A DNA stretch of 64,000 nt from Roseibacillus ishigakijimensis (GCF_016595415.1 NZ_JAENIO010000003.1:62001-126000), one strand, 5' to 3'; numbered from the stretch's first letter, positions 8,354 through 17,768 are shown. Notes: generated by a model from the sequence alone, not told the origin. Numbers and translations are program-made.

Positions 8354-9607
8354 TTACTTGGCGAACTGGTAGTAGCCGTCGGGATTGTAGAGGTAGAGCA
8401 TGTCCTTGGGATTGAGCCGCTCGAGAAGGTGATCGGCCTTTTCCTCAGTGGTGGCGGAGGGGGCGGAAGGCGCGCTCTTGCTGTCGGGATTCTTCAGTAG
8501 GGACGTCTCCTTCATGTTGGTCACCACATGGTCGACCCACTTCAGCTTGACGGCTTGGTCGGCGAACTCGGTCCAGTCCCCGGTGACGGTTTGCTGATAC
8601 ATGCGTTCGATAAATTTTTCCTTAGTGATGCCCATTTTCTCGGCCACGGGGGTGGCGAGGCGGCTCCACCATTCTTCCATCTGGCGGGTGTGCTCACGGG
8701 TTTCGGAGAGGTTGCCGTAGCTGCCGGCCAGGACCTGGTGATGCAGGAGGACGGTATCGGGGAAAGCGAAGGAGCGCTCGGCGAGGGTGGTGATGCCGGC
8801 CGCCATGGAGGCTGCGAAGCGCTTGACGACCACGTAGACGGGGGCTTCCGAGCCGTGCATGGCTTTCAGGATATTGAGGCCGGACATTACAGAGCCGCCG
8901 GGGGAGCTGTCGATGACGATGAAGATGGGGTATTCGGTGGTCTTGTTGTTGAAGTAGTTGATGCGCTCGGTGACGTGATCGGCGGTGTCGGATCCGATGG
9001 GGCCATTGAGGGCGATGCGGCGGTCGGAGATAACGAGGGTGCCGTCCTCTTGCAGGGGATCCTTGAGGTAGACGGGCTTGGCTTTGGCGTAGCTGGCGAG
9101 CTGGTTGTCAGCTTCAATGGTTTTGACGATTTTCTCCTTTTTGGAGAGCTCGAGACCAAATTTGGCCTGCTGGGTCTTGAGCTGGGAGGTCATCTTTTCA
9201 GCCTCCATCTTGGCCTTCTGGGTCTCCAGGTTGAGGGCGGCGGTCTCGGCTTGGAACTTGGCGGTCTCTTGGGCGAGGGCTTTCTTCTGCTTCAGCTCGG
9301 CGAGGGCGAGTTCTTCGGTGAGCAGTTCCTTCTCCAATTTGAGGCGGGCGACCTTGGAGCGCAGATTGGCGAGTTCCTTTTTGGATTTCTCGGCGGCAAG
9401 GGCGTTTTCCAGTTCGAGCTTGCTCTTGGTTTCGGCCATCTTTTCGGTGGGAGATGGCTTGCTCTTTTTGGCCTTTGGAGGGGTGTCCTTTTGAGCTTTT
9501 TCAGCGGCTTTTTCCTTTGGGGAGGCTTCTTCCGAGGCCGCAGTGAGCGGCGCGGCAAGGAGGAGAGAGGAGGCCAGAACGAGGGCTCGGGAAGTGGTCA
9601 TTTTCAT
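8354..9607 (-). CDS. Exported coiled-coil ClpP-like serine protease
   Basis: A 417-residue protein with a signal peptide (about 1-24), a Lys/Glu/Ala-rich coiled coil (about 25-170) and a C-terminal ClpP/crotonase-fold protease domain. Ordinary ClpP is cytoplasmic, so export is notable. The domain keeps the oxyanion strand (SSPGGSVMSG), the nucleophile S267 in AASMAAG, H290 in LHHQ and D344 in GDWTEFADQA, so it looks catalytically intact. ATG at 9607 replaces a TTG two codons upstream; a second ATG two codons later is possible. It is likely monocistronic with a strong terminator. Cleavage target is unknown; it could act as a periplasmic quality-control or signal-peptide peptidase-like enzyme. 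Confidence 0.82.
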   Translation of the reverse strand: MKMTTSRALVLASSLLLAAPLTAASEEASPKEKAAEKAQKDTPPKAKKSKPSPTEKMAETKSKLELENALAAEKSKKELANLRSKVARLKLEKELLTEELALAELKQKKALAQETAKFQAETAALNLETQKAKMEAEKMTSQLKTQQAKFGLELSKKEKIVKTIEADNQLASYAKAKPVYLKDPLQEDGTLVISDRRIALNGPIGSDTADHVTERINYFNNKTTEYPIFIVIDSSPGGSVMSGLNILKAMHGSEAPVYVVVKRFAASMAAGITTLAERSFAFPDTVLLHHQVLAGSYGNLSETREHTRQMEEWWSRLATPVAEKMGITKEKFIERMYQQTVTGDWTEFADQAVKLKWVDHVVTNMKETSLLKNPDSKSAPSAPSATTEEKADHLLERLNPKDMLYLYNPDGYYQFAK

Positions 9608-9700
9608 AATCAATAAACGGAAAGACAGGGTCTAATCAGAGTCAGAAACGTCTCTCGACGTGATTTTTTTGCAAAAAAGAGAAAAATGTGGGTTAGGGGG

Positions 9701-11095
9701 CTATTTGGCGGCTTTCCACTCGCCGCCGAGAGCCTGGATGAGGTTGACGGCGGCCAGTTGGCGGGCGAGTTCGGTCTGGGTGAGGAGGCGCTCCTGCTCC
9801 AGGGTCTGGCGTTCGGTCTCGGTGACCTCGAAGAGGGAGTCGAGGCCGCCGTCGTAGCGCACGCGCACCAGGCGGGCGGTGCGCTGGGAGGCCTCGGCGG
9901 CCTTGCGCTGGGAGGCGAGGGCTTGCTCCAGGGTGCGGGTGCCGAGGAGGGCGTTTTCGGTATCGCGGATGGCTTCCAGCATGACCTGGCGGTAGTTGGC
10001 GAGGGCTTCGCGGAAGCGGGCCTCGGCTTGCTCGCGGTCGGCCTTCACGCGCCCACCTTGGATGATGGGGGTGAAAAGGCCCGCGCCGGCCGAGTAGAAA
10101 ACGGAGGCGGGGTCGAAGAGGTCGCTGGCGTCGAGAGCACTGGTGCCGCCGGTGCCGGTGAGGGTGAGGCGGGGGAGGTAGGTGGCGATGGCGAGGCCCA
10201 CGCCCTCGTTGCTGGCGGCGAGGCGGCGCTCGGCAGCCACGATATCGGGGCGGCGGCGGAGAAGGTCGGAGGGGACCGCGCCGGGGATGGACGGGATGTG
10301 GCCGTCGCTCACCCGGGTGGCGAGGGTGAAGGTGGAGGCGGCCTCGCCGGTGAGGGCGGCGAGGGCATTCTCCAGCTCGCCGCGACGTTGGGCGAGGCGG
10401 GCAATCTCGGCCTGGGTGGACTGGTATTCGGTCTCCGCGCGGGCGACGTCGAGTCCGCTGGAGGTGCCGGTCTTTTGGCGGGATTGGAAAAGGGAAAGGC
10501 GCTGCTGGCGCAGGTCGGCGGTTTGCTTGAGGAGGGCCATCTCGCGATCCAGGGAACGCAGGGTGAGGTAGTTGCGGGCCACTTCGCCTTTGAGGGAGAG
10601 GAGGGCGGCCTGGTAGTCGGCTTCGCTGGCCTGCAGGTTGGCCTCGGCTTGCTGGACCTGGCGCCGGATGCGGCCCCAGAGGTCGACTTCGTAGTTGAGG
10701 GTCAGGCGGGCATCGTAATCGCGGTAGGCCCCTCCGGAGGGCATGTTGGTGTTGCGGCTATCGAGCTGGTGGGCCCCGGCGAAGTCTCCCACGAGGGTGG
10801 GGGTCTGGTCGGCCTTGGAGAGTCCCAGCACGGCGCGGGACTGGTCGATGCGGGCGAGGGCGGCGGCGAGGTCCTGGTTGTTCTTCTCAGCCACGTGCAG
10901 GAGGCGGTTGAGTTCGCTGTCGCGGAAGGCGGCGTAGGGGTCGCCCGGGGCCGGGGCGGCGGGCCAGTTGGCGTTCTTGAAGGCCTCCGGCAGGTTGTCG
11001 GTGGGCTTATGGTAGTCTGGGCCGACGGTGGTGCAGCTGCCGAGGGCGAGCAGGGTGGTCAGGCTGATGGCGAGAGCGGGCAAGGGGCGCGACAT
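9701..11095 (-). CDS. RND efflux outer-membrane channel lipoprotein (OprM/NodT family)
   Basis: A 464-residue TolC-like outer-membrane factor. The lipobox LALGSC places the lipidated Cys at 21, followed by VGPDYHKP, the family hallmark. Two repeats rich in Ala, Arg and Gln form the periplasmic coiled coils (for example DLAAALARIDQSRAVLGLS). It is the last gene of the efflux unit, 19 bases after the pump gene, and would form the exit duct for the complex. ATG start. Confidence 0.93.
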   Translation of the reverse strand: MSRPLPALAISLTTLLALGSCTTVGPDYHKPTDNLPEAFKNANWPAAPAPGDPYAAFRDSELNRLLHVAEKNNQDLAAALARIDQSRAVLGLSKADQTPTLVGDFAGAHQLDSRNTNMPSGGAYRDYDARLTLNYEVDLWGRIRRQVQQAEANLQASEADYQAALLSLKGEVARNYLTLRSLDREMALLKQTADLRQQRLSLFQSRQKTGTSSGLDVARAETEYQSTQAEIARLAQRRGELENALAALTGEAASTFTLATRVSDGHIPSIPGAVPSDLLRRRPDIVAAERRLAASNEGVGLAIATYLPRLTLTGTGGTSALDASDLFDPASVFYSAGAGLFTPIIQGGRVKADREQAEARFREALANYRQVMLEAIRDTENALLGTRTLEQALASQRKAAEASQRTARLVRVRYDGGLDSLFEVTETERQTLEQERLLTQTELARQLAAVNLIQALGGEWKAAK

Positions 11096-11114
11096 GGTTT
11101 TCGGGAAGATGAGG

Positions 11115-14100
11115 TTAAGCGTGATCGGGTTGGGTGTTTTCGCGGTGAGCCAGGTTCAGGACAATGCTCAGGACGGCGGGCACCAGGAACATGGTGAAGA
11201 TGGTGGAGACGGCGAGGCCGCCCACCACTACCGCTCCGAGGCCGCGGTAGAGCTCCGAGCCCGAGCCGGGCAAGACCACCAGGGGCAGCATGCCGCCAAC
11301 GGAGGTCAGGGTCGACATCAGAATGGGGCGCACGCGGGAGCGCACCGACTCGCGAATGGCATCGTCCGGCAGCATGGTGGGGTCTTCTTCCATGAAGTTG
11401 AGGGTCTGGTGCACGATGAGGATGGCATTGTTGACCACCACTCCGGCGAGGATGATGAAGCCCAGCATGGTGAGGACATCAAGTTGCTGCACCGGCATGT
11501 AGGGATCGGAAAGGGACCATTGATGCACGAGAAAGAGGCCGAGGAAGCCGCCAAAGGTGGCCAGGGGGACCGAGAGGAGAATGACCAGCGGGTAGGACCA
11601 GCTCTGGAAGAGGATGACCAGCAGGAGGTAGATGACGAAGAGGGCCAACACCACGGAGGAGGTGAGGGTCTTGAAGAACGTGCCATCGCCCACAAGAGCG
11701 GTCGTGATTTCGGCCAGGGGGCCGGCCGAACCGGCGATCTCCACCGTCACCCCGGGGGCGACCTGTCCCGCTTCCTTGAGCTGTTCGACGAGTTCGTCGA
11801 CTTGCGCAATGGCGGTCTCCAGGGCCAGGCCGGGAGGGGGGGTGACCTCCAGGGTGACCGCGCGGAGGCGGTCCACGTGGCGAATCTGGTCCGGCCCTTG
11901 CACCCGCTGGATGGTGGAGAGCGAGCGCAGGTCGGTGACCTCGCCCCTGGCGGTGGCCACCGGGGTATCGAGGAGGCTTTCGAAGGGGCGTTCGGAGAAA
12001 GCTCCCTGGTTAATGAGCTTGATGTCTTTCAGCTCACCATTCTGCTCGTAGTCACGGAAAAGCAGGATGCCTTCGCCGGCTGCTTGGGTGGCGAGGCCGA
12101 GGTCGGTGCGGGTGAGCCCGTTTTCGCGCAAGCGCTCATCGTCGGGCTGCAGCCGCACCTCTTCCACCGGCAGGGTGAAGTTGGGGGGCGAGGACTGCAG
12201 ATTGTAAGGGCCGAACTTGCCGATGAGAGCGCCGAGGAAGGTCCCGGCGGTGCGGCTGATATCGTCGAGATCGTTGCCCCGCACATCGATCTTGATGGCC
12301 GAGCCTGTGGTGCCCGCGACGCGGAAGAGGGGGGCTTGGAAGGCAAAGCCCATGGTGTCGGGGATGCCCGAGATGGCCTCCTGCAAGATGTATTTGGCAT
12401 CGATGGCCCGCTTCTTGTCCTCGGAACGAATGACCTGGAACATGCGGCCCTCGAAGGAGACGAGGAAATACTGCGATACGGCCGGGGGCATGATTGTTTC
12501 CGGGCGACCGGGCTCGGGGGGCATGACCGCGACCTCGTGGCGCTTGTCCACGCCTTGGGAGGGTTCGCCGCGGAGGACGCCTTCGATCTCGAACTTGTCC
12601 TCGGTGGATTCCCAGAAGGGGCGCACTTTTTCCTCAATGCCGGCCCCGATGTCGGACATTTGCTTGAGGTTGTAGGTGGGCGGGGGGAAGAGGAGACTGA
12701 GAATAATCTCGCGGTTTCCCTTCGGCAAGTAGTCCCGGGGGGGCAGCAGCTTGGCCGTGCCCACCAGGGTGAGAGCGGTAAAGCCGATGACTACGGCGGT
12801 GCGGGTCAGCCAGTTGGCATTGATGCGCGCCACGCCACGCGCCACCATGTCGGGCATGTGGTTGAAGAGCCACAGCAGGGGCGCGAAGGGAAGGCCCAGA
12901 ATGCGGAAAAAGGGATTGGAAAAAGCCTTGTCGAAGGCGCTGGGCTCGCCGTCAGAAGACTTCTCCTTCAAGAAGCGTGCCGCCGCCGTGGGGATGACGG
13001 TGAGGGAGACGATCATGGAGAGGCCGACAGCTGACATGATGGCGAGGGCGATATCGCGGAAGAGTTGGCCCGCCGTCTCTTGAATCATGAGGATGGGGGC
13101 AAAGACGATGAGCGTGGTCATGGTCGAGGCCAGGACCGCTCCGGCCACTTCCTGGGTGCCTTTGAGAGCTGCTTCGGCCGGTTTTTTGCCCAGCTCGAGG
13201 TGGCGGTAAATGTTTTCGATGACCACGATGGCGTTGTCCACCACCATGCCGATGGCAAAGGCCAGTCCGGCGAGGGAGATGATGTTGATGGAGCGGCCGA
13301 GGGCGACGAGGATGACCAGCGAGGTGACGATGGAAACGGGGATGGCGATGGCGATGATGCCCACCGTGCGCAGGGAGCGCAGGAAAAAGAGGAGGGTGAT
13401 GGTGGCGAGAATGCCCCCCACGAAAATGTTCGATTTCACCAGCTCGATGGCGTCTTCCACATAGGTGGTGGAATCGTAGGTTTGCACGATTTTGAGGGTG
13501 CCATCCATGCCGAGATTGATGGCCTCTTGTTCGAGAAGACCGCCGGGCTTGTTCAGTTCGGCGAACTCGGCCTTCAGCAAGCCCATGGTCTCGAGGAGGT
13601 TGGCGCCGCGTTCGAGCTGGAAGTTGAAGAAGGGCATGCGGTTGCCCCGGGCGCGCACCCAGGAGGTGGGTTCCTTGTAAGACATCTCCACAGTGGCGAT
13701 GTCACCCACGGTCACATTGCCGGCCTCCGTGCGGCGGATGACGGTCTCGCGAATGGACTCGGGGTCATCGAAGCGCCCGGTGGCCCGCAGGCGGAGGTCG
13801 CGCTTGCCGTCCTCGATGCGTCCGCCCGAGAAGTTGGCGTTGGCGCTCTGGATGGCGCTACGCAGCTCGGAGTAGGTGATGCCGCGCTGGGCTAGGGCCT
13901 CGGGATCGACCCGGATGTGGAGCTCCGACTGCACCGCGCCCCGGATGCCGACTTGGGAAATACCGTCGATGCGCTCGAAGCGGGGCTTGATGCGGCGCAC
14001 CATGAGGTCGTAGAGGGTCTCGGCGGGGAAGTCGGGGTCCGAGGACGAGAGGCCGGCCCAGGCAATCCAGTCCACGGACTCAATATCGATGGGCTCCACC

Positions 14101-14480
14101 ACCGGCTGCAGCACGCCGCTGGGATAGCCGGGGACTTCGTCCAGTTTTTGCAGCACTTCGGCATTGGCTTTCTCGATATCGGTGCCGGTCTCGAACTCCA
14201 GGCGCACCGAACCTTGTCCGGCGGCCGAGGTGGAGATCATGGAAGTGAGACCCGTGACCTCACCGAGCACTTTTTCCTGCTCCTCGATGATGTCGGACTC
14301 GATTTCTTCGGCGGAAGCGGATTCCCAATTGGTGGTCACCGAGACCACCACGGAGGACACCTCCGGGGTCATGCGCACGGGCACGAGGGAGATGGCGAGA
14401 ATGCCGGCAAAGACGGCGAGAAGCACGCCTACGGAGACGCTGATCGGTTGCCGCACGGCGGCTTGGATGAGGTTTTTCAC
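11115..14480 (-). CDS. RND multidrug efflux permease (AcrB/MexF-like)
   Basis: A 1121-residue inner-membrane proton-driven pump, slightly longer than AcrB. It starts with a typical first membrane helix after a short amphipathic N-terminus (PISVSVGVLLAVFAGILA). The proton-relay helix reads GMVVDNAIVVIENIY, with Asp then Asn where AcrB has two Asp, a common variant in this family. Two large periplasmic loops follow membrane helices 1 and 7, and the C-terminal half repeats the helix pattern. GTG start, 21 bases after the adaptor gene. Substrate is unknown; HAE-1 type drug or lipid efflux is most likely, as heavy-metal motifs are not evident. Confidence 0.93.
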   Translation of the reverse strand: MKNLIQAAVRQPISVSVGVLLAVFAGILAISLVPVRMTPEVSSVVVSVTTNWESASAEEIESDIIEEQEKVLGEVTGLTSMISTSAAGQGSVRLEFETGTDIEKANAEVLQKLDEVPGYPSGVLQPVVEPIDIESVDWIAWAGLSSSDPDFPAETLYDLMVRRIKPRFERIDGISQVGIRGAVQSELHIRVDPEALAQRGITYSELRSAIQSANANFSGGRIEDGKRDLRLRATGRFDDPESIRETVIRRTEAGNVTVGDIATVEMSYKEPTSWVRARGNRMPFFNFQLERGANLLETMGLLKAEFAELNKPGGLLEQEAINLGMDGTLKIVQTYDSTTYVEDAIELVKSNIFVGGILATITLLFFLRSLRTVGIIAIAIPVSIVTSLVILVALGRSINIISLAGLAFAIGMVVDNAIVVIENIYRHLELGKKPAEAALKGTQEVAGAVLASTMTTLIVFAPILMIQETAGQLFRDIALAIMSAVGLSMIVSLTVIPTAAARFLKEKSSDGEPSAFDKAFSNPFFRILGLPFAPLLWLFNHMPDMVARGVARINANWLTRTAVVIGFTALTLVGTAKLLPPRDYLPKGNREIILSLLFPPPTYNLKQMSDIGAGIEEKVRPFWESTEDKFEIEGVLRGEPSQGVDKRHEVAVMPPEPGRPETIMPPAVSQYFLVSFEGRMFQVIRSEDKKRAIDAKYILQEAISGIPDTMGFAFQAPLFRVAGTTGSAIKIDVRGNDLDDISRTAGTFLGALIGKFGPYNLQSSPPNFTLPVEEVRLQPDDERLRENGLTRTDLGLATQAAGEGILLFRDYEQNGELKDIKLINQGAFSERPFESLLDTPVATARGEVTDLRSLSTIQRVQGPDQIRHVDRLRAVTLEVTPPPGLALETAIAQVDELVEQLKEAGQVAPGVTVEIAGSAGPLAEITTALVGDGTFFKTLTSSVVLALFVIYLLLVILFQSWSYPLVILLSVPLATFGGFLGLFLVHQWSLSDPYMPVQQLDVLTMLGFIILAGVVVNNAILIVHQTLNFMEEDPTMLPDDAIRESVRSRVRPILMSTLTSVGGMLPLVVLPGSGSELYRGLGAVVVGGLAVSTIFTMFLVPAVLSIVLNLAHRENTQPDHA

Positions 14481-14501
14481 GAGACAGAGAGCGGGAAAAA
14501 A

Positions 14502-15725
14502 TTAGTTGGCAGCGGTCTGGGGTTCGGCAGGAGTGATGGCGAGGGAGGCTCCGGCGCGGAGACGTTCGTTGCCATCGGTCACCACCAGATCGCCTTCCTG
14601 GAGGACGTCACTCTCGATGTAGGTGATGCCATCTTGTTGAAAGAGAACAGTGACCGGGAGCTGTTCCGCGATGGGAAGGCCGCTCTGCTGGGGTTGGGCG
14701 CGGTAGAGGGCGCGTCCGGCGTAGGTGGTTACGAGCGCGTCGCTGGGCACTGCCAGGCGCTCGCTTTCCTCCGTCACGGGCAGAAAGGCGGAGGCCGCCA
14801 GACCCGGGACCAGTTCGTCACGCGAGTCTTCGATATCGGCGATCACGGTCAGCACGCGGGTGACTTCGTTGGCCTCCGGCACGGGGCGCAGGTTGGTCGC
14901 CGGGTAGTCGCGGCCCGCCACCTCGACCACGATGTCGCTACCGCCCACCGAATTGGCAAAGCGCTCGGGCACCTGCAGCCAGGCTTCCACGCGACCGGAA
15001 TTGACGAGGGTGAAGGCGGTCTGGCCCGGGTTGAGCCACTCGCCGGGCTCGATGTGGCGAGCCACCACCCGGCCGGCGAAGGGGGCCCGGATGACGAGGT
15101 CGTCCTTGCGCACTTGCAGGAGATCGAGCGCTGCGGCGGCGGCCTTCAGGGAGTCCCTGGCCGATTGCTCCTGGGAGCCGGCTACCTTCTGGGAGCGTTC
15201 GGCATCAAGGAATTCCGCCTGCGAGATGGCTTTCTCGGCGAAGAGCTTTTCCTTCATGCTCAAGTCCGTCTCGTTGCGTTCCCGCTCCGCCTCGCGCTGG
15301 GTGATGAGGGAGCGGGCGGCGGTCAGACTGGCCTGGGCTTGGGCAATCTGGGCGTCGAGGCGACGGGCATCGAGCCGGGCCAGCACCTGATGCTGCTCCA
15401 CGGTATCGCCTTCATTGACGAGAATCTCAATGACCGCTCCGTCCTCGCGGGCGGCGACATCGGCCCGGCTGACAGCCCGGATGGTGCCCACCACCCGGTG
15501 GGTATTCTGGGAGGCCCGCGCTTCCACGCGGGTCACCTTGACGGTCGAGGGGGGAGGTCCCTGAGGGGCCTCGCCGCCACCGGCCGTGGCTCCGGCGGGT
15601 TCTGTCTTTTGCAGAGTGCGCAGACCAATCCAGACTCCCACCGCGAGCAGGGCGGCGAGGAGGAGAAAGCGGAGCAGGCGCCCGCCGGTTTGTTTCTTGG
15701 TAGCAGAGGAAGATTCCGAACTCAT
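14502..15725 (-). CDS. RND efflux periplasmic adaptor (membrane fusion protein)
   Basis: A 407-residue adaptor linking the inner-membrane pump to the outer channel. After a Lys-rich start comes one membrane segment (about residues 18-37), then a split lipoyl/barrel-sandwich domain (GAVIEILVNEGDTVEQHQVLARLDA and later VIRAPFAGRVVARHIEPGEWL) flanking a coiled-coil hairpin, then a beta-barrel domain. ATG start. First structural gene of the efflux unit, 97 bases after tetR, which may leave room for its own promoter. Confidence 0.92.
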   Translation of the reverse strand: MSSESSSATKKQTGGRLLRFLLLAALLAVGVWIGLRTLQKTEPAGATAGGGEAPQGPPPSTVKVTRVEARASQNTHRVVGTIRAVSRADVAAREDGAVIEILVNEGDTVEQHQVLARLDARRLDAQIAQAQASLTAARSLITQREAERERNETDLSMKEKLFAEKAISQAEFLDAERSQKVAGSQEQSARDSLKAAAAALDLLQVRKDDLVIRAPFAGRVVARHIEPGEWLNPGQTAFTLVNSGRVEAWLQVPERFANSVGGSDIVVEVAGRDYPATNLRPVPEANEVTRVLTVIADIEDSRDELVPGLAASAFLPVTEESERLAVPSDALVTTYAGRALYRAQPQQSGLPIAEQLPVTVLFQQDGITYIESDVLQEGDLVVTDGNERLRAGASLAITPAEPQTAAN

Positions 15726-15822
15726 GGTTTGTGATGGTGATTGGGTGAGAGGCGTGGACTCCGGGGCAGGCCCGTGGGAGGAGAAGGGCGCGGGCTTATT
15801 CCTGAAATTGATAGATTATTTG

Positions 15823-16461
15823 CTAGTTGTTTGTCGGGGTGGCTAGGGAATCGGGATGGAGGGGGATTTCTAGACCAGTCAGTCGGGAAACCGCGCTGGG
15901 GAGTTCGGCCAAGGGGTGGGCGGAGTTTTCGATCCGGGCTTGGGTGAGGGCCCCTTGGGCGAGATTGAAGAGATTGCGGGCGGTTGCTTCGGGGTCGGTA
16001 ATGGTGGTCAGTCCGGCGGCGTTACAGTCGCGCAGGGCGTTGGCGAGGTAGGCGTGGATGTGACCGAGATGCTCGCGCACCTTGGCGCTGACCTCAGGCT
16101 CGGTGGTGGCCGTTTCCTGCCCGATGTTGAAAAAGGGGCAGCCCAGGATGCGGCCGCATTCTTCTTTTTGACGCAGGGTTTTCTCGTAGCCGTAGCGCAA
16201 CCAGTTGACAAAGCGCAGGTCAGGCGGGGTCGAGGCCGAGAAGAGAGCGTCCCAGCGGGGGCGGCTTTCCTCCTGCCAATGAAGCTCGAAGGCCGCCACC
16301 GCCAGCTCGGATTTCGATTTGTAGAAATGGTAGAACGAACCTTTCTTGACGCCCGCCTTCTCGCAAATGGCATCGATGGTGACGTGGGTGTAGCACTGCT
16401 CCCAAATCAAGGTGATGAGGGCTTCCTGCAGTTGGCGGGGGGCGGTGGAGGTTCTTCCCAT
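15823..16461 (-). CDS. TetR-family repressor of the efflux unit
   Basis: A 212-residue regulator. The N-terminal HTH (about residues 9-55) contains TIDAICEKAGVKKGSFYHFYKSK, split here by its own family pattern, with the GSFYHFY recognition helix; the rest is a ligand-binding domain. ATG at 16461 was chosen over a TTG further upstream because the promoter and operators lie just ahead of it. It is the first gene of the efflux operon and very probably represses itself and the pump genes. Confidence 0.9.
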   Translation of the reverse strand: MGRTSTAPRQLQEALITLIWEQCYTHVTIDAICEKAGVKKGSFYHFYKSKSELAVAAFELHWQEESRPRWDALFSASTPPDLRFVNWLRYGYEKTLRQKEECGRILGCPFFNIGQETATTEPEVSAKVREHLGHIHAYLANALRDCNAAGLTTITDPEATARNLFNLAQGALTQARIENSAHPLAELPSAVSRLTGLEIPLHPDSLATPTNN

Positions 16462-16471
16462 GGGCGGGCGC

Positions 16472-16499
16472 ACCTTAGTTGACGAAAGGGTCAAGTAAA
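16472..16499 (-). promoter_or_regulatory. Promoter of tetR
   Basis: Minus strand: TTTACT (16499-16494), 16-bp spacer, TAAGGT (16477-16472), 10 bases before the ATG at 16461. The first TetR-type operator fills the spacer exactly. Confidence 0.55.
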
Positions 16500-16520
16500 G
16501 CTTTTTTGACTCTTTCGTCG
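16479..16520. promoter_or_regulatory. Double TetR-type operator
   Basis: Two copies of TTGAC-N6-GTCAA: a perfect one at 16479-16494 and an imperfect one (GTCGA end) at 16506-16521. Together they form a larger inverted repeat with 13 of 14 matching positions (GACGAAAGGGTCAA at 16481-16494 against 16506-16519) around an 11-base spacer. Site one overlaps the -35/-10 spacer of tetR, as expected of an autorepressor operator. Confidence 0.72.
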
Positions 16521-16545
16521 AGAAAAGGAGCTGCAGGCGTCTTTC

Positions 16546-16794
16546 TTACTCCGGCAGAGCGGGTAGGAGGGAAAGAAGCATTTGATAGCGGGCCAAGTCG
16601 AAGCCCCGCTCCTCGCGGTTCATTTTCTCGATTTCATCCGCCAGGCAGAAGGCCAGCATGTAGCGGGCTTCTTCTTCCTCAATGTCTTCTTGCGCGAGGA
16701 GGTGCTCGTAGGCCTCTTTGACAAAGGGGGTCTCCGGCGATTGCAGTTGTTCGGCGATGGCGGGCAGGAGAGCGAGGATTTCGGGATCGTCCAT
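16546..16794 (-). CDS. Small acidic protein of unknown function
   Basis: An 82-residue acidic, helical protein with no membrane segment and no recognised motif. ATG start. It lies 15 bases after the dehydrogenase gene on the same strand and so is probably translated from the same message. The regular composition (DIEEEEARYMLAFCLADEIE) looks like a real coding helix rather than a chance frame. Function not recognised. Confidence 0.62.
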   Translation of the reverse strand: MDDPEILALLPAIAEQLQSPETPFVKEAYEHLLAQEDIEEEEARYMLAFCLADEIEKMNREERGFDLARYQMLLSLLPALPE

Positions 16795-16809
16795 GATCGT
16801 GGGCGGTGC

Positions 16810-17763
16810 TTAGTTGACTTGGTTGGTGGTCTCGCCGGAGAGGTAGGCTTCCAAATTGGCGAGCAATCCGGCGAGCAGGCGTTGACGGGCTTCAAGGGCG
16901 CTCCAGGCAGTGTGGGGGGTGAGGACGAGGTTCTTGGCCCGTAGGTCGGCGGCGAGGAGGGGGTTGTTTGGGGTGGGAGGCTCGACCGAGAGCACGTCCA
17001 GTCCGGCTCCGGCCAGCTTGTCCTCGCGCAGGGCTTTCGCCAGCGCGGGCTCGTCTACCAGTCCCCCGCGTCCGGTATTGATGAGATAGGCGCTGGCTTT
17101 CATCAGGCCCAGAGTCTCGCTGTTGATGAGTTTGGCGGTCTCGTCATTGAGGGGAGCGTGCAGGGAGATGACATCCGAGGTGGCGAAGAATTCCTCCCGC
17201 TGGAGGCGGGGATACTCACTGGGCGAGGCTCCCTCGCGGGCGAGCGCCTGCACCGACATGCCGAGGGCCTCGGCCACGCGGGCGACTGCTTTTCCCGTGT
17301 CTCCCAAGCCTACGAGGCCCATCGTTTTTCCCGCCAGCTCCACCACGGGATAGTCCAGCGAGGAAAAGATGGGGGACTGGGACCAGCTTTGGATCTCGGC
17401 ATCGAAGCGATGGGCCCGGGTGACGAGGTTGAGGAGAAGGGCGAAGGCGTGCTGGGCGACCGCAGCCGTGGAGTAGCCCGCCACATTGCAGACGGGAATG
17501 CCGCGGGCGGCGGTGGCGGCGAGGTCGATGTGGTTGAAGCCGGTAGCGGCGATGAGGACCAGTTTGAGGTCAGGCAGCTGGGCGATATTCTCCGCCGTCA
17601 GCGGCACCTTGTTGGTCACCAGAACGTCGGCTCCGGCGGCGTGGTCGGGGAGCTGCAGGGGAGTGGTGGTGTCGTGGAACGTCAGCGGGCCGAATTTCTC
17701 AAAAGGCGAGAAATCGAGGTCGTCGCGGTGGAGGGTGGAAGCATCGAGAAAAGTAATCTGCAT
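16810..17763 (-). CDS. D-2-hydroxyacid dehydrogenase (glycerate dehydrogenase/hydroxypyruvate reductase-like)
   Basis: A 317-residue NAD(P)-dependent dehydrogenase, probably interconverting glycerate and hydroxypyruvate. The split catalytic domain surrounds a Rossmann domain with GLVGLGDTGKAVAR; the family motifs INTGRGGLVDEPAL, AGLDVLSVEPP and catalytic His in LTPHTAWSALEAR are present. ATG at 17763 was preferred to a GTG or TTG-type start upstream because MQITFLDAS is the usual N-terminus and a promoter ends 5 bases before it. A hydroxypyruvate isomerase-like gene lies 2.7 kb upstream, which fits hydroxypyruvate metabolism. Confidence 0.88.
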   Translation of the reverse strand: MQITFLDASTLHRDDLDFSPFEKFGPLTFHDTTTPLQLPDHAAGADVLVTNKVPLTAENIAQLPDLKLVLIAATGFNHIDLAATAARGIPVCNVAGYSTAAVAQHAFALLLNLVTRAHRFDAEIQSWSQSPIFSSLDYPVVELAGKTMGLVGLGDTGKAVARVAEALGMSVQALAREGASPSEYPRLQREEFFATSDVISLHAPLNDETAKLINSETLGLMKASAYLINTGRGGLVDEPALAKALREDKLAGAGLDVLSVEPPTPNNPLLAADLRAKNLVLTPHTAWSALEARQRLLAGLLANLEAYLSGETTNQVN

Positions 17764-17768
17764 GACCC

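Noticed and set aside
9649-9662. ACGTC/GACGT hairpin between the ClpP-like and channel genes
   Set aside because: Only five pairs, without a T tract in the direction needed to end the efflux transcript.
9686-15734. Long plus-strand open frames antisense to the efflux genes
   Set aside because: Strong sense genes with clear motifs lie on the minus strand; the antisense frames are low-complexity shadows.
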